Assembly (NCBI GenBank): GCA_018223185.1
Contig: JAAEYW010000032.1
Coordinates: 1 to 46,118, forward strand
DNA length: 46,118 bases
From: Oceanospirillales bacterium
GTDB taxonomy: Bacteria; Pseudomonadota; Gammaproteobacteria; Pseudomonadales; Balneatricaceae
Direction: 5' to 3'
Shown: one piece after another, positions 26,723 through 34,942 of the stretch
How positions within the stretch are numbered: the first letter of the stretch is position 1
Layout of the letters: the number at the start of each line of letters is the position of its first letter
Program-made: the position numbers and the translations under genes
The notes under the pieces: model-generated
Told to the model about the DNA's origin: nothing
The model's input: the letters and a program-made list of their open reading frames with translations, nothing else
Databases searched by the model: none

Positions 26723-28843
26723 GTGTATAAAGATAATAATTCACCCCGTTTCCCTGTCCGGCTGTTGTGGGGCATCTCTCTGATTATACTTCTGCTGCTG
26801 CTATTGCAGACCGTCTATATCATTTTCAGTACCAGAACTCAGCATCAGCAGCAGCTCGCTTCACTGCAAGAGGAGCTGATGCAGGAGCAGCGAAAACGGC
26901 TGAAGGCTGAGATGAATGATGCTGAGCATATGATCGGACAGATGTTTACCGAAGCAACCGATCTGCTCAAGCGTGAGTCGCGAACCCAGACCCTTCAGGC
27001 GTTGCAGCTGATGAACTCGCTTTACCAGCGTTACCATCAACAACTCAGTGAAGCTGAGATGAAAAAACTGCTGGTGGAAGCGCTCCGGGATATCCGTTTT
27101 TTTGATGGCCGGGGCTACTACTTTATCGATCAGATGGACGGTACGGCAGTCCTGCTACCTACAGTCCCTCAGCTTGAGGGCAGGTCTTTGCTCGATAATC
27201 AGGATGATACCGGGCATTACATTATGCAGGGCCTGATCGATGCCGTATCGAATTCTCAACAGGCAGGGTTTTCCTATTACCGCTGGTATGCTCCCGATGA
27301 TGACCAGCAGATGAAAGACAAGATCGCCTATGCAGCGGTATTTGAACCCTACAACTGGATTGTTGGTACTGGTGATTATCTCTATCGGTTTGAAAATGAT
27401 CTGAAGCCTCACATCTATCATTACATCCGTAATATCCGTTTTGGACATACCGGTTATTTTGCGCTTTCCGACAGCGATGGGACTTTGCTGGCCAGTGGAG
27501 TAACTCCGGAACTGGAGGGTGTTAACTTTATTGATGATGCGGATCCCAGGGTCCGTGACAGTGCTGAGAGTATGCTGGACACTGCCCGCAAAGGCGGAGG
27601 CTACCAGTTTTATGACTGGTATAAGTCCGGGGAGACAGATCTCAGTAAAAAATTATCCCTCATTAATCCTCTGAACAATCGGGAATGGATTCTGATCGCA
27701 GGTATATTTCAGGATGAGTTGAATGAGCTGTTATCGGCGCAGAAGCAGGCCCTTGATAGCGAGCTTCGCAATGTTGCTTTCAATCAGTTGATAGCACTGA
27801 CAATGATTGGCTTGCTTGCCCTGCTAATTACCCTGATATACAGCCGCTGGTTAAAGTCACGTTTTAAACGCTACGAAGATGATATTAACCGACAGCAGGC
27901 GATGCTGCGTGAAACTGCTGACTCTCTTAAACTCAGTAGTCTGATCTTCGAGTCAGCGTATGAGGGGGTTATTGTCAGCGATGCAAATAACCGTATTCTG
28001 CAGGTGAACAAGGCCTTTACACGAATAACAGGATACTCTGAAGATGAAGTCATCGGAAAATCGCCATCGGTGCTCTCTTCCGGTCTTCAGGATGACGTTT
28101 TTTATCAGCGCATGTGGCAGCGTCTGGCCGTTGCGGGGATCTGGCGTGGAGAGATCTGGAATAAGCGTAAGAATGATGAGATTTATCCTGAATGGCTTTC
28201 GATCAGTCTGAATAAAGATGCCAGTGGTAATGTGCTGAACTATATCGCTATCTTTTATGATATTACCCAGCGTAAAGAGCTGGAGCAGCAACTGCGAAGT
28301 ATGGCGGAAACGGATCCGCTTACCGGGCTGGCAAACCGACGCAGTTTAATGGACAGCCTGAATCGTGATATGTCTTTCAAAGAACGCTATCACTCTCCCG
28401 GCATTGCCCTTTTCTTCGTCGATCTTGATCATTTTAAGTGGATCAATGACAGCTATGGTCATGATGTGGGTGACTCTGTATTGATGGAAGTCGCGAATAG
28501 ATTGATTAGCTGTTTGCGGGAATCGGATCTTGCGTGCAGGGTAGGCGGTGATGAGTTTGTTATTCTGTGTAAATATAAACTGGAAGACGGTGATCAGCAG
28601 CTGCGGCAGCTTAGCAGCCGGCTGCTCGATCAACTTATGAAACCATTTAGTTTTGCGGAGATTGAAATTGATATCAGTTGTAGCATCGGTGTTGCCGTGC
28701 ATCACAAGGGTGATGATGCTTTCGGCCTGATGAAATCAGCAGACCAGGCACTCTACGAGGCCAAGCATCAGGGACGTGGCCGGGCTGTTTTCTCAGATAC
28801 CCTTAACGCTTCCCCATCCCCTGCTGAGGCTGAAACCCCCTGA
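26723..28843 (+). CDS. Double-Cache PAS diguanylate cyclase
   Basis: The 706-residue protein starts at GTG 26723, with a weak GGA upstream. A membrane segment (about 14-36) is followed by a periplasmic sensory region made of two Cache_2-like units (about 45-345, each with a GRGYYF/GHTGYFAL-type core), a second membrane segment (about 347-368), a PAS domain (about 410-530) and a GGDEF domain. The active motif GGDEF lies at about residues 607-611, preceded by RESD as an intact RxxD inhibitory site. It should make c-di-GMP in response to a small periplasmic ligand. Its placement and upstream palindrome suggest that the ligand or the control is tied to alcohol oxidation. A paralogue starts at 45320. 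Confidence 0.88.
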   Translation: MYKDNNSPRFPVRLLWGISLIILLLLLLQTVYIIFSTRTQHQQQLASLQEELMQEQRKRLKAEMNDAEHMIGQMFTEATDLLKRESRTQTLQALQLMNSLYQRYHQQLSEAEMKKLLVEALRDIRFFDGRGYYFIDQMDGTAVLLPTVPQLEGRSLLDNQDDTGHYIMQGLIDAVSNSQQAGFSYYRWYAPDDDQQMKDKIAYAAVFEPYNWIVGTGDYLYRFENDLKPHIYHYIRNIRFGHTGYFALSDSDGTLLASGVTPELEGVNFIDDADPRVRDSAESMLDTARKGGGYQFYDWYKSGETDLSKKLSLINPLNNREWILIAGIFQDELNELLSAQKQALDSELRNVAFNQLIALTMIGLLALLITLIYSRWLKSRFKRYEDDINRQQAMLRETADSLKLSSLIFESAYEGVIVSDANNRILQVNKAFTRITGYSEDEVIGKSPSVLSSGLQDDVFYQRMWQRLAVAGIWRGEIWNKRKNDEIYPEWLSISLNKDASGNVLNYIAIFYDITQRKELEQQLRSMAETDPLTGLANRRSLMDSLNRDMSFKERYHSPGIALFFVDLDHFKWINDSYGHDVGDSVLMEVANRLISCLRESDLACRVGGDEFVILCKYKLEDGDQQLRQLSSRLLDQLMKPFSFAEIEIDISCSIGVAVHHKGDDAFGLMKSADQALYEAKHQGRGRAVFSDTLNASPSPAEAETP

Positions 28844-29594
28844 CGGCCAGAATAGAGGCGACCAGTGTTACCGCAATAACAATACTCAGTGCCTGGCCAT
28901 TCACTTGCTGGTAAAGCGCAAAGCGTATCAGTTCAACGCCATGACTGAACGGATTCCAGGCACAGATCCAATAGAGCCACTCACTCGCTTCACGCATTTT
29001 CCATAGTGGGTAGAGCGCTGAAGAGAGAAAAAACATTGGAAAGATGACAAAATTCATCACCCCGGCAAAATTTTCCAGCTGTCTGATCCTCGCTGAGATA
29101 AATAATCCGATCGCACTCAGCATCATTGCCACCAGCAGGAAGGCTGGCAGTGCGGTCAGATAGCCGGTCACAGGGGCTTCCACGCCCCATAACCAGGCAA
29201 TAATCAGAAATCCATAGACCTGTAGCAGTGATATCAGCGAGGTCGCCATCAGTTTTGACAACAGTAAAAAAGGCCTTGGCATAGGGCTGACCAGCAGCAC
29301 CCGCATACTGCCCATCTCCCGGTCATACACCATCGACAGCGAGCTTTGCATACCATTAAAGAGAATAATCATGGCGCACAGGCCCGGCACTATATACACC
29401 TCGTAGGTGATATAGGTTTCGTAGGGCTCGATGATGGCGATACCCAGCGCCGCGCGGAAGCCGGAAGCAAACACCACCAGCCATAACAAGGGGCGCACCA
29501 GCGCACTAAAAAAGCGGGAGCGCTGTTGTACAAAGCGTAACAGTTCCCGCTGTAGCAAACCGTTAAAGCAGATCAGTGCATCGCGAAGAGTCAT
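28803..29594 (-). CDS. pedC: ABC-2 type permease, PedC-like (PQQ alcohol dehydrogenase-associated)
   Basis: The 263-residue protein has six predicted membrane segments and the ABC-2 permease pattern (MYDREMGSMRVLLVSPMPRPFLLLSKL, given here only as a landmark of the family; NPFSHGVELIRFALY near the C-terminus). Its start overlaps the upstream ATPase stop by 4 bp. It belongs to the permease group found with PQQ alcohol dehydrogenases, such as PedC of Pseudomonas putida, proposed to act in efflux or sensing of alcohol intermediates. Its 3' end overlaps the convergent diguanylate cyclase gene by 41 bp. Direction of transport is not proven. Confidence 0.82.
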   Translation of the reverse strand: MTLRDALICFNGLLQRELLRFVQQRSRFFSALVRPLLWLVVFASGFRAALGIAIIEPYETYITYEVYIVPGLCAMIILFNGMQSSLSMVYDREMGSMRVLLVSPMPRPFLLLSKLMATSLISLLQVYGFLIIAWLWGVEAPVTGYLTALPAFLLVAMMLSAIGLFISARIRQLENFAGVMNFVIFPMFFLSSALYPLWKMREASEWLYWICAWNPFSHGVELIRFALYQQVNGQALSIVIAVTLVASILAVRGFQPQQGMGKR

Positions 29595-30316
29595 TCTGTC
29601 GTTCCTGTAAGAGATCTGAACAGGGTGCTGATATCCGCGCTATTATGCTGCTGACATAACCGGCTGGCAGTATCGCTGGCGAGAATCCGTCCCCGGAAAA
29701 GGATGGTGACAGGGTCATCGTTGTGCACTTCTTCAATCAGGTGGGTGGCCCAGAGTACGGTTAACTGCTGTTGATCGCACAACTCGCGAATATGCCGGTT
29801 GAGCGATTCCCGGGTGGCGGGATCAAGCCCGGCACTGGGTTCGTCCAGTAGCAGAATTTCTGGTTTATGCAGCAGTGCCCGGGCAATCTCTACCCGCCGC
29901 CGGTGACCACCGTTGAGGGTGCGGACTTTGTCGTGTAGTCGTCCGCTGAGGTCAAACCGGGCCAGCTCTTCAGTGATACGGGGCAGGGCCTGTCGCTTAG
30001 ATATGCCATGCAGGGCGGCGTGATAGTAAAGATTTTGCGCAATACTCAGATCCAGATCCAGCGTACTTTGCTGAAAGACCACCCCGAGTTTACGCATCAC
30101 TTCTGCCGGATGATGGGCGATGCTGCGTCCGGCAATGCTGATCTCGCCATTCTGCAGGGCGTAAAGGCGTGTTAGCAGTGCAAACAGGGTGCTTTTGCCC
30201 GCGCCGTTGGGCCCCAGCAGGGCGTTAAAGCAGCCTTCCTGAAGTGATAGATTGATATCCTGAAGGGCATTCAGCGAGCCATAACTGAAGCTGAGATTGC
30301 GGATTTGAATGCTCAT
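29591..30316 (-). CDS. ABC transporter ATPase, PQQ catabolism-associated
   Basis: The 241-residue ATPase has Walker A (GPNGAGKST), a Q-loop (VVFQQSTLD), a signature motif altered to LNGGHRRR in place of LSGGQ, Walker B (ILLLDEPSAGLD) and the switch His in WATHLIEE. The divergent signature, typical of ABC-2 exporters of this group, should still be functional. It pairs with the permease encoded immediately downstream (4-bp overlap) and follows the beta-propeller gene by 14 bases. It corresponds to the ATPase family recorded only with PQQ-dependent catabolic loci. Confidence 0.86.
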   Translation of the reverse strand: MSIQIRNLSFSYGSLNALQDINLSLQEGCFNALLGPNGAGKSTLFALLTRLYALQNGEISIAGRSIAHHPAEVMRKLGVVFQQSTLDLDLSIAQNLYYHAALHGISKRQALPRITEELARFDLSGRLHDKVRTLNGGHRRRVEIARALLHKPEILLLDEPSAGLDPATRESLNRHIRELCDQQQLTVLWATHLIEEVHNDDPVTILFRGRILASDTASRLCQQHNSADISTLFRSLTGTTE

Positions 30317-30330
30317 AATAGTTTACCGGA

Positions 30331-31314
30331 TCAGGGTTTGATCCGGATTCCCCACGGATATCGCCCCACTTTAATCGATTTGATTACCTTCATCCGGTTG
30401 ATATCAATCACCGAAACGTCGCCACTGATTCCGTTGGTTGTCAGCAGGCGGGACTGGTCGCTATTAAACTCCATGTGCCAGACTCTTCGGCCGACTAACA
30501 GATAATCCAGTACTTCATAGGTTTTAGCATCGACAACGGCCACATGATTGGCAGGCCCCAGCGCAACAAACGCATATTTACCATCATCGGTCAGCTTGAT
30601 ACCCACTGGCTGGATTTTATCAGGGTGGATACCCCGTATTTGAAAGTTAAGTTTATGGCTTATCTGACGGTTTGAGACATCGATTATCGAGACGGTGCCG
30701 CCTATTTCAGAGGAGGCCCAGACGATGCTGCCATCCTTGTTGAATTCGACATGGCGTGGGCGCTGGTCCACCAGAGTGTTATCCACCACCTCGTGAGTTC
30801 TGGTATCAATCCAGTGAACCATGTTGGTGGTTTCACTGGTGCTCAAAGCCCACCGGCCATCCGGACTAACCGCCATCCCTTCAGGCTCCACTCCTACATC
30901 TATCTGGGAGATAACTTCCTGGGTTTTCACATCCACAACGGTAACCACCGCATCATTCTCGTTAGCGATATAGAGGTGCCGGTCATCCGGGTGCAGCGCA
31001 AATTGCTCGGGGTCTTCACCCGAAGGCAGTTGGGCGATAATGCGGTTATCTTTCAGATCCATCACCTGCACCGTGTCTGAGTCACTGGCACAGATGTATA
31101 ACCGGGTTTTGTCGTGGCTGAAAATGATTCCCCGTGGGCGCTCGCCGACATTGATGGTGCCGGTAACTTCCAGAGTATCAAGGTTGATAATGGAGATCGT
31201 ATCGTCCTTCTCATTCGACACATAGGCCGTTTCAGCCATCGCCTGATTCCACAGCATTCCAGTGCTCAGCAGTGAGAGTGTCAGTGGCGGGAGTATTTTG
31301 GTTAAACATCTCAT
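30331..31314 (-). CDS. Periplasmic YVTN beta-propeller protein, PQQ catabolism-associated
   Basis: From ATG 31314 (AGGA eight bases upstream) the product has a signal peptide ending about WNQAMA|ETA and seven repeats of the YVTN/YNCE kind, with cores such as AYVSNEKDDTISIINLDTL and RHLYIANENDAVVTVVDV. An upstream in-frame start at 31365 would overlap the preceding gene and spoil the signal peptide. Such propellers accompany PQQ alcohol dehydrogenase clusters; they may bind a quinoprotein, cytochrome or ligand, but no activity is established. It is the second gene of the four-gene ABC operon. Confidence 0.85.
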   Translation of the reverse strand: MRCLTKILPPLTLSLLSTGMLWNQAMAETAYVSNEKDDTISIINLDTLEVTGTINVGERPRGIIFSHDKTRLYICASDSDTVQVMDLKDNRIIAQLPSGEDPEQFALHPDDRHLYIANENDAVVTVVDVKTQEVISQIDVGVEPEGMAVSPDGRWALSTSETTNMVHWIDTRTHEVVDNTLVDQRPRHVEFNKDGSIVWASSEIGGTVSIIDVSNRQISHKLNFQIRGIHPDKIQPVGIKLTDDGKYAFVALGPANHVAVVDAKTYEVLDYLLVGRRVWHMEFNSDQSRLLTTNGISGDVSVIDINRMKVIKSIKVGRYPWGIRIKP

Positions 31315-31351
31315 AGAACAGATCCTGTTATTTTTTTTATTCCGGGTGGTG

Positions 31352-32545
31352 CTAATTCGAGGCATATGACACGTTGCAGCTTGATTCCGGTTGATCGAAT
31401 CCCAGCGTATCGAGATCCGTTACCGGATGTAGAAACCCTTCCAGTGGTGGCTGAGAGACCAGCGAACGGGGTTGTACCAGAGGTATCGGCTGTCGCAACT
31501 GACCGCTCCAGCTGCGATAATTCAGTTTGCGGCCTTTAAAGGCTGCCAGTTGAAATTTATCAGAACTGATAAAGTTAAACAGAGTTTCAGCATCATCCGA
31601 TTTTGTTTGTGTAACTGCTTCTCCTATGGTTCTGATAGCGGCCCAGGCAGCATAATCCTTGCTGTTCATCCAGCGCTGGTGCTGATCTTCAAAGCGGCTT
31701 TGCAGTTGTGCCGCTCCCCATTGTTCTACGACCCGGTGCCAGGCAACGGGTGTCAGCCCCTGCGTTCCGGCAACCGGTCTGGGGTACCAGGTGTTGTACA
31801 TCACATATTCGCCAAAATCGCCCCGTTCATCGGCCACCACAACCAGGTCATATTCATCGGTCTGGGTAAACAGCGGCAGCTCCCGCTGCGCGGTGCGGCG
31901 CAGGTCGGTATCAAAGCTCCAGGTTTTTTCTTCAACAATTTTCAGGCCAAAACGCTTAGCACTGCGTTTCAGTGCCTCAGCATAAGCAAGATCTTCAGGC
32001 TGAGACCCTTTTATCAGTAACCAGCGATGCAGGCGCCTGGCATTGCTCCATTGTCCAAGAGCGTCTGTCAGCATTGCCCGGCTTGGCAGGGTGTGAAGGG
32101 TATTAGCAAGGCACTCGCGGGTGCGCAGCTCATCGGCGTAGCTGCCGGCATTAAACACTACCGCCCCATAGGATTTAGCCAGCTGGCTGAGTGCGATCAA
32201 TTGTTTTTTTGGCAGGTCTGTAACCAGTAATCTGAGACCGTCATCAAGCCACTGTTGAGCGATCTGACTGACCTGCTCAGGCGTTTCAGCCAACTCTGAT
32301 ATGAGGGTGTAGTGCTGCTTCAGAAAGCGGCCGGTGGTGTTGTTGTCTTTCAGACCCAGGCGGGCACCGCTGAATCCCCGGTCTTCCGGTTCCGGTATCA
32401 GATTCGAAAGTACCGGTCCCTGATGAGGGTGGTAGGCGATATAGCCAACCCGGATCTCCTGTGCACTGGCCAGAGCATAAAAACTCCATATCGAGCCTGT
32501 CAGAATCCATAGAAGTGATTTAAGTGTGCGCATATGTAAACTCAT
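31352..32545 (-). CDS. Periplasmic ABC binding protein, PQQ alcohol dehydrogenase system
   Basis: The 397-residue protein has a signal peptide (ends about ALASAQ, near residue 29) and a type I periplasmic-binding fold like leucine-binding proteins, with an N-terminal IRVGYIAYHPHQGP strand and the LVTDLPKKQLIALSQLAKSY region. It fits the substrate-binding family seen only beside PQQ alcohol dehydrogenases. It leads the operon that continues with the propeller, ATPase and permease. As the permease is of the ABC-2 export type, the binding protein may have a sensory or scavenging role rather than import. A shared motif site lies about 70-85 bases before its start. Confidence 0.82.
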   Translation of the reverse strand: MSLHMRTLKSLLWILTGSIWSFYALASAQEIRVGYIAYHPHQGPVLSNLIPEPEDRGFSGARLGLKDNNTTGRFLKQHYTLISELAETPEQVSQIAQQWLDDGLRLLVTDLPKKQLIALSQLAKSYGAVVFNAGSYADELRTRECLANTLHTLPSRAMLTDALGQWSNARRLHRWLLIKGSQPEDLAYAEALKRSAKRFGLKIVEEKTWSFDTDLRRTAQRELPLFTQTDEYDLVVVADERGDFGEYVMYNTWYPRPVAGTQGLTPVAWHRVVEQWGAAQLQSRFEDQHQRWMNSKDYAAWAAIRTIGEAVTQTKSDDAETLFNFISSDKFQLAAFKGRKLNYRSWSGQLRQPIPLVQPRSLVSQPPLEGFLHPVTDLDTLGFDQPESSCNVSYASN

Positions 32546-32611
32546 CTGTCAGATCTCTTTCAGGATAGGTGGTACTGAAGGAGGGTTAAATATGCGGAAA
32601 GTACCGATCAA

Positions 32612-32629
32612 TTAGTTCTGAAGTACTAT
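32612..32629. promoter_or_regulatory. Alcohol-regulon motif, site E
   Basis: TTAGTTC-TGAA-GTACTAT on the plus strand (ATAGTACTTCAGAACTAA on the minus strand) matches 14 of 18 positions of the site before the aldehyde dehydrogenase gene. It lies between the divergent binding-protein and cupredoxin-like genes and could control both. Confidence 0.45.
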
Positions 32630-32691
32630 TTTTAAAAAACATCATCCGCTTAGCATTGATGTACATAATCATAACAGGTGAGGACAAAGCG

Positions 32692-33156
32692 ATGATGCGA
32701 GTAATATTAACGGGATATTCACGGGTGATTTTGAGTGCAATAGCCGTCATCTGTGTGACCGTTGCCATGATGTTCAGTGGCAAGCTGCTGGCTCAGGGAG
32801 ATCTCACCCGAAAACCCCAGAAATTGCCCGAACTGCTGATGGGCAGTGAAGAGAGTGACTATAGCCTGTCGGAGAAAAAATATGAACTGGAGACAGGCAA
32901 GGCCTATCGGCTGGAGATCGTTGCCAGCGGTTTGAAACCCTACGCGCTTCGTGCACCTGAGTTTTTTACTTCGATCTATCTGCGCAAAATTGAAGCGGGG
33001 GGGATGGAGATTAAGGCGGTTAGTCTGAACGAGTTGGAATTTGAAGATGAGGGTAGTGCCGAGATCTTTTTTGTGCCGGTTAAGCCGGGCACCTTTGAAT
33101 TTTATATTGCGGGGCTGCGGCATAAAGGGATGGAAGGGGTGTTTGTTGTAAAGTAA
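32692..33156 (+). CDS. Cupredoxin-fold periplasmic protein without the copper cysteine
   Basis: The start at 32692 is supported by GAGGA seven bases upstream. The 154-residue product has an uncleaved or cleavable N-terminal membrane segment (about residues 10-33, ending KLLAQ) and a beta-sandwich region ending in a cupredoxin-like C-terminus (PGTFEFYIAGLRHKGMEGVFVV). In true type 1 copper proteins a Cys follows FYx; here it is replaced by Ile/Ala, while His and Met remain. The mature region appears to have no Cys at all, so redox copper binding is unlikely. It may be a structural or assembly partner in the periplasmic alcohol system. Function is unknown. Confidence 0.72.
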   Translation: MMRVILTGYSRVILSAIAVICVTVAMMFSGKLLAQGDLTRKPQKLPELLMGSEESDYSLSEKKYELETGKAYRLEIVASGLKPYALRAPEFFTSIYLRKIEAGGMEIKAVSLNELEFEDEGSAEIFFVPVKPGTFEFYIAGLRHKGMEGVFVVK

Positions 33157-33239
33157 GCATTGTTAATGCAGGGCTTAAAAAATACGGGCCTTATAAAATA
33201 CAGGCCTGGAATCAGTCCGTTGAATAACCGGGGAAGGCT

Positions 33240-34058
33240 ATGAAAAAAGTATCGGCATCCATTATTTTTGCAGGGTTGCTGGCAATCTCCCCGGTTGGCA
33301 GTGCTGTTGCGTCTGATACCGGGTTGCCGGAAGAGTTTATCGATTCTCAACCGCGTATTCAGCTCTATATGGCCTACGCCGAGTTTAAGATGGGGCATCA
33401 TGATCTGGCGCGACAGATGTGGCTGAATATTGATGGCTCCGGCAGGTCTGAGGCGCTGTTTAACCTTGCCAATCTCTATACCCAGGGCATTGGTGTTGAA
33501 AAAGATCCGCAACGGGGGATAGGGCTATATAGGGAGTCCGCTGAAGCGGGTAGCAGAGCGGCCGCTTACCAGTTAGGGCTGATCTATCTGCATTCACCTG
33601 TGTTTAAAAACCCGGATCAGGCCCGTCAGTGGTTAACTGTGGCAGCTTTAGATGGTGACAGTGATGCGGCAGATCTGCTGGCCAGTATGCAAAGTAATGA
33701 TCCTGCCGAGCCTCTGTCGCAAGTTGAAGCATTGCTGATTGCGGGGGACAGCGATCAGGCTCTGGGACTGCTGCAATCACTGGCAGCAGCATCACCGCCT
33801 GATTATCGGGCGATAACACGGTTGGCATGGTTATATGAGAGTGGTCTGGCAGTGGAACGGGATATTGACCGGGCTGCCGGTCTGTTTAAACAGGCGGCTG
33901 AAGCGGGCAATGCTGAGGCCCAGTACGCCCTGTCTGTCATGTATCAGACGGGCGTGGGACGGGCTCAGGATGACCGGATGGCACAACAGTGGCTGATGCG
34001 TTCAGCGGCACAAAATTACCCGCCTGCCATCAATAAGCTGGCCGCGACAGCTGACTGA
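33240..34058 (+). CDS. Secreted Sel1-repeat protein
   Basis: The 272-residue protein has a signal peptide (about residues 1-25) and Sel1-like TPR helical repeats, recognisable as ALFNLANLYTQGIGVEKDPQ, AAYQLGLIYLHS and AQYALSVMYQTGVGRAQDD. A GGGGAAGG ribosome site precedes the ATG. Sel1 repeats form solenoids that bind partner proteins. It follows the cupredoxin-like gene by 83 bases and may share its transcript. Its place among quinoprotein genes suggests a periplasmic scaffold, though the partner is unknown. Confidence 0.82.
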   Translation: MKKVSASIIFAGLLAISPVGSAVASDTGLPEEFIDSQPRIQLYMAYAEFKMGHHDLARQMWLNIDGSGRSEALFNLANLYTQGIGVEKDPQRGIGLYRESAEAGSRAAAYQLGLIYLHSPVFKNPDQARQWLTVAALDGDSDAADLLASMQSNDPAEPLSQVEALLIAGDSDQALGLLQSLAAASPPDYRAITRLAWLYESGLAVERDIDRAAGLFKQAAEAGNAEAQYALSVMYQTGVGRAQDDRMAQQWLMRSAAQNYPPAINKLAATAD

Positions 34059-34486
34059 TTCTTTTTGTAAGCCTTTTGTCTGAGCTATACCGGTCTTTGA
34101 CCGGCTTGCTTTGGGTCGGCTTTAATGCCGCGATCTGATCTGTTTCTGCCCTTGTGATAGACCTGATAAGCAGGTCTTTAACAGAGTAAGGTTCTCTGGT
34201 TTAAAAAATATCCTCCCTTTATTTATGGGCTTAAAAAGATGTTATGAAAACTCATAAGCAGTCTTTTTATGGTCTAACCTATTGATATTAAATATCTAAC
34301 TTTTTGTGTTTTATTCAGTGCTAGTACCAAGGTACTAGTTTTTCAGCACCAAAGCAGAATTCTTGAGCTTTACCTTTGCGTTTTATTATCTCACCTATAG
34401 CGATCTCCCGGTCTTTTGTGAAGTGTGTCCAAAAGTAAGACGGGACGATCCGGGATTTTAAAACTCTAATAAGACTGGTGATGTAA
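34059..34486. promoter_or_regulatory. 428-base leader region of the cytochrome c-550 gene
   Basis: The region starts with a stem CCGGTC-TTT-GACCGG (34090-34104), probably part of the 3' end of the Sel1 gene, and a short ACCTG/CAGGT stem near 34161-34175 followed by CTTTA. The middle is AT-rich. It contains the 18-bp palindrome at 34321-34338, about 150 bases before the cytochrome start. No gene is seen. Confidence 0.5.
34321..34338. promoter_or_regulatory. Alcohol-regulon motif, site B
   Basis: CTAGTAC-CAAG-GTACTAG is a perfect 7-bp inverted repeat with a 4-base spacer. The adjoining bases (TTTTTCAGCACCAAAG) also match those next to the site before the aldehyde dehydrogenase gene; 28 of 38 positions agree overall. 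This is the best example of the motif in the window. Confidence 0.65.
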
Positions 34487-34930
34487 ATGAGAAAGCCAAC
34501 TAAAACTCTGGGTGCTGTTGCTGCCGGGACTCTTTCTATGCTGCTGTCGGTACAGGTAATGGCTCATGGTGATGTTACACCTCAGGCGATGGATACTCAT
34601 GAGCTGAAACAACTGGGTGATGAGTGGCTGGATGAAAACCCTTATGGCGAAGACTACGAAAAACATAGCACTGCGGTTGAGATAGGTTTTTCAGCGTATA
34701 CCCAGAACTGTGCACGTTGTCATGGACTGGAAGCAATTTCCGGCGGAATCGCGCCTGATCTGCGTTACCTTGAGCCGGGTATTGAGGGTGATGAGTGGTT
34801 TAAATACCGGGTTGTTAACGGTGCTGTACGTGACGGTCGTGTATATATGCCGAAAATGGCTGATTATCTGAGTCAGGAAGCATTGTGGGCGATTCGCACA
34901 TGGCTGGTAACTGTAGCAACCACTGAGTAA
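34487..34930 (+). CDS. pedF: Cytochrome c-550, PedF-like electron acceptor
   Basis: The 147-residue protein has a signal peptide ending VMA|HGD (about residue 26) and one haem c motif, CARCH (Cys75, Cys78, His79), with the distal Met in VYMPKMADYL. This is the c-550 type that accepts electrons from quinoprotein alcohol dehydrogenases; the sequence fits the PedF/ExaB-like subgroup. It lies 12 bases before a MoxJ-like gene and heads an operon that includes it. A conserved palindrome stands upstream. Electrons would pass on to a terminal oxidase encoded elsewhere. Confidence 0.86.
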   Translation: MRKPTKTLGAVAAGTLSMLLSVQVMAHGDVTPQAMDTHELKQLGDEWLDENPYGEDYEKHSTAVEIGFSAYTQNCARCHGLEAISGGIAPDLRYLEPGIEGDEWFKYRVVNGAVRDGRVYMPKMADYLSQEALWAIRTWLVTVATTE

Positions 34931-34942
34931 TCGGAGTTAACG

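Noticed and set aside
26580-26783. 67-codon plus-strand reading frame before the diguanylate cyclase
   Set aside because: It has no recognisable family, overlaps the cyclase start and lies in a regulatory AT-rich stretch; nothing supports translation.
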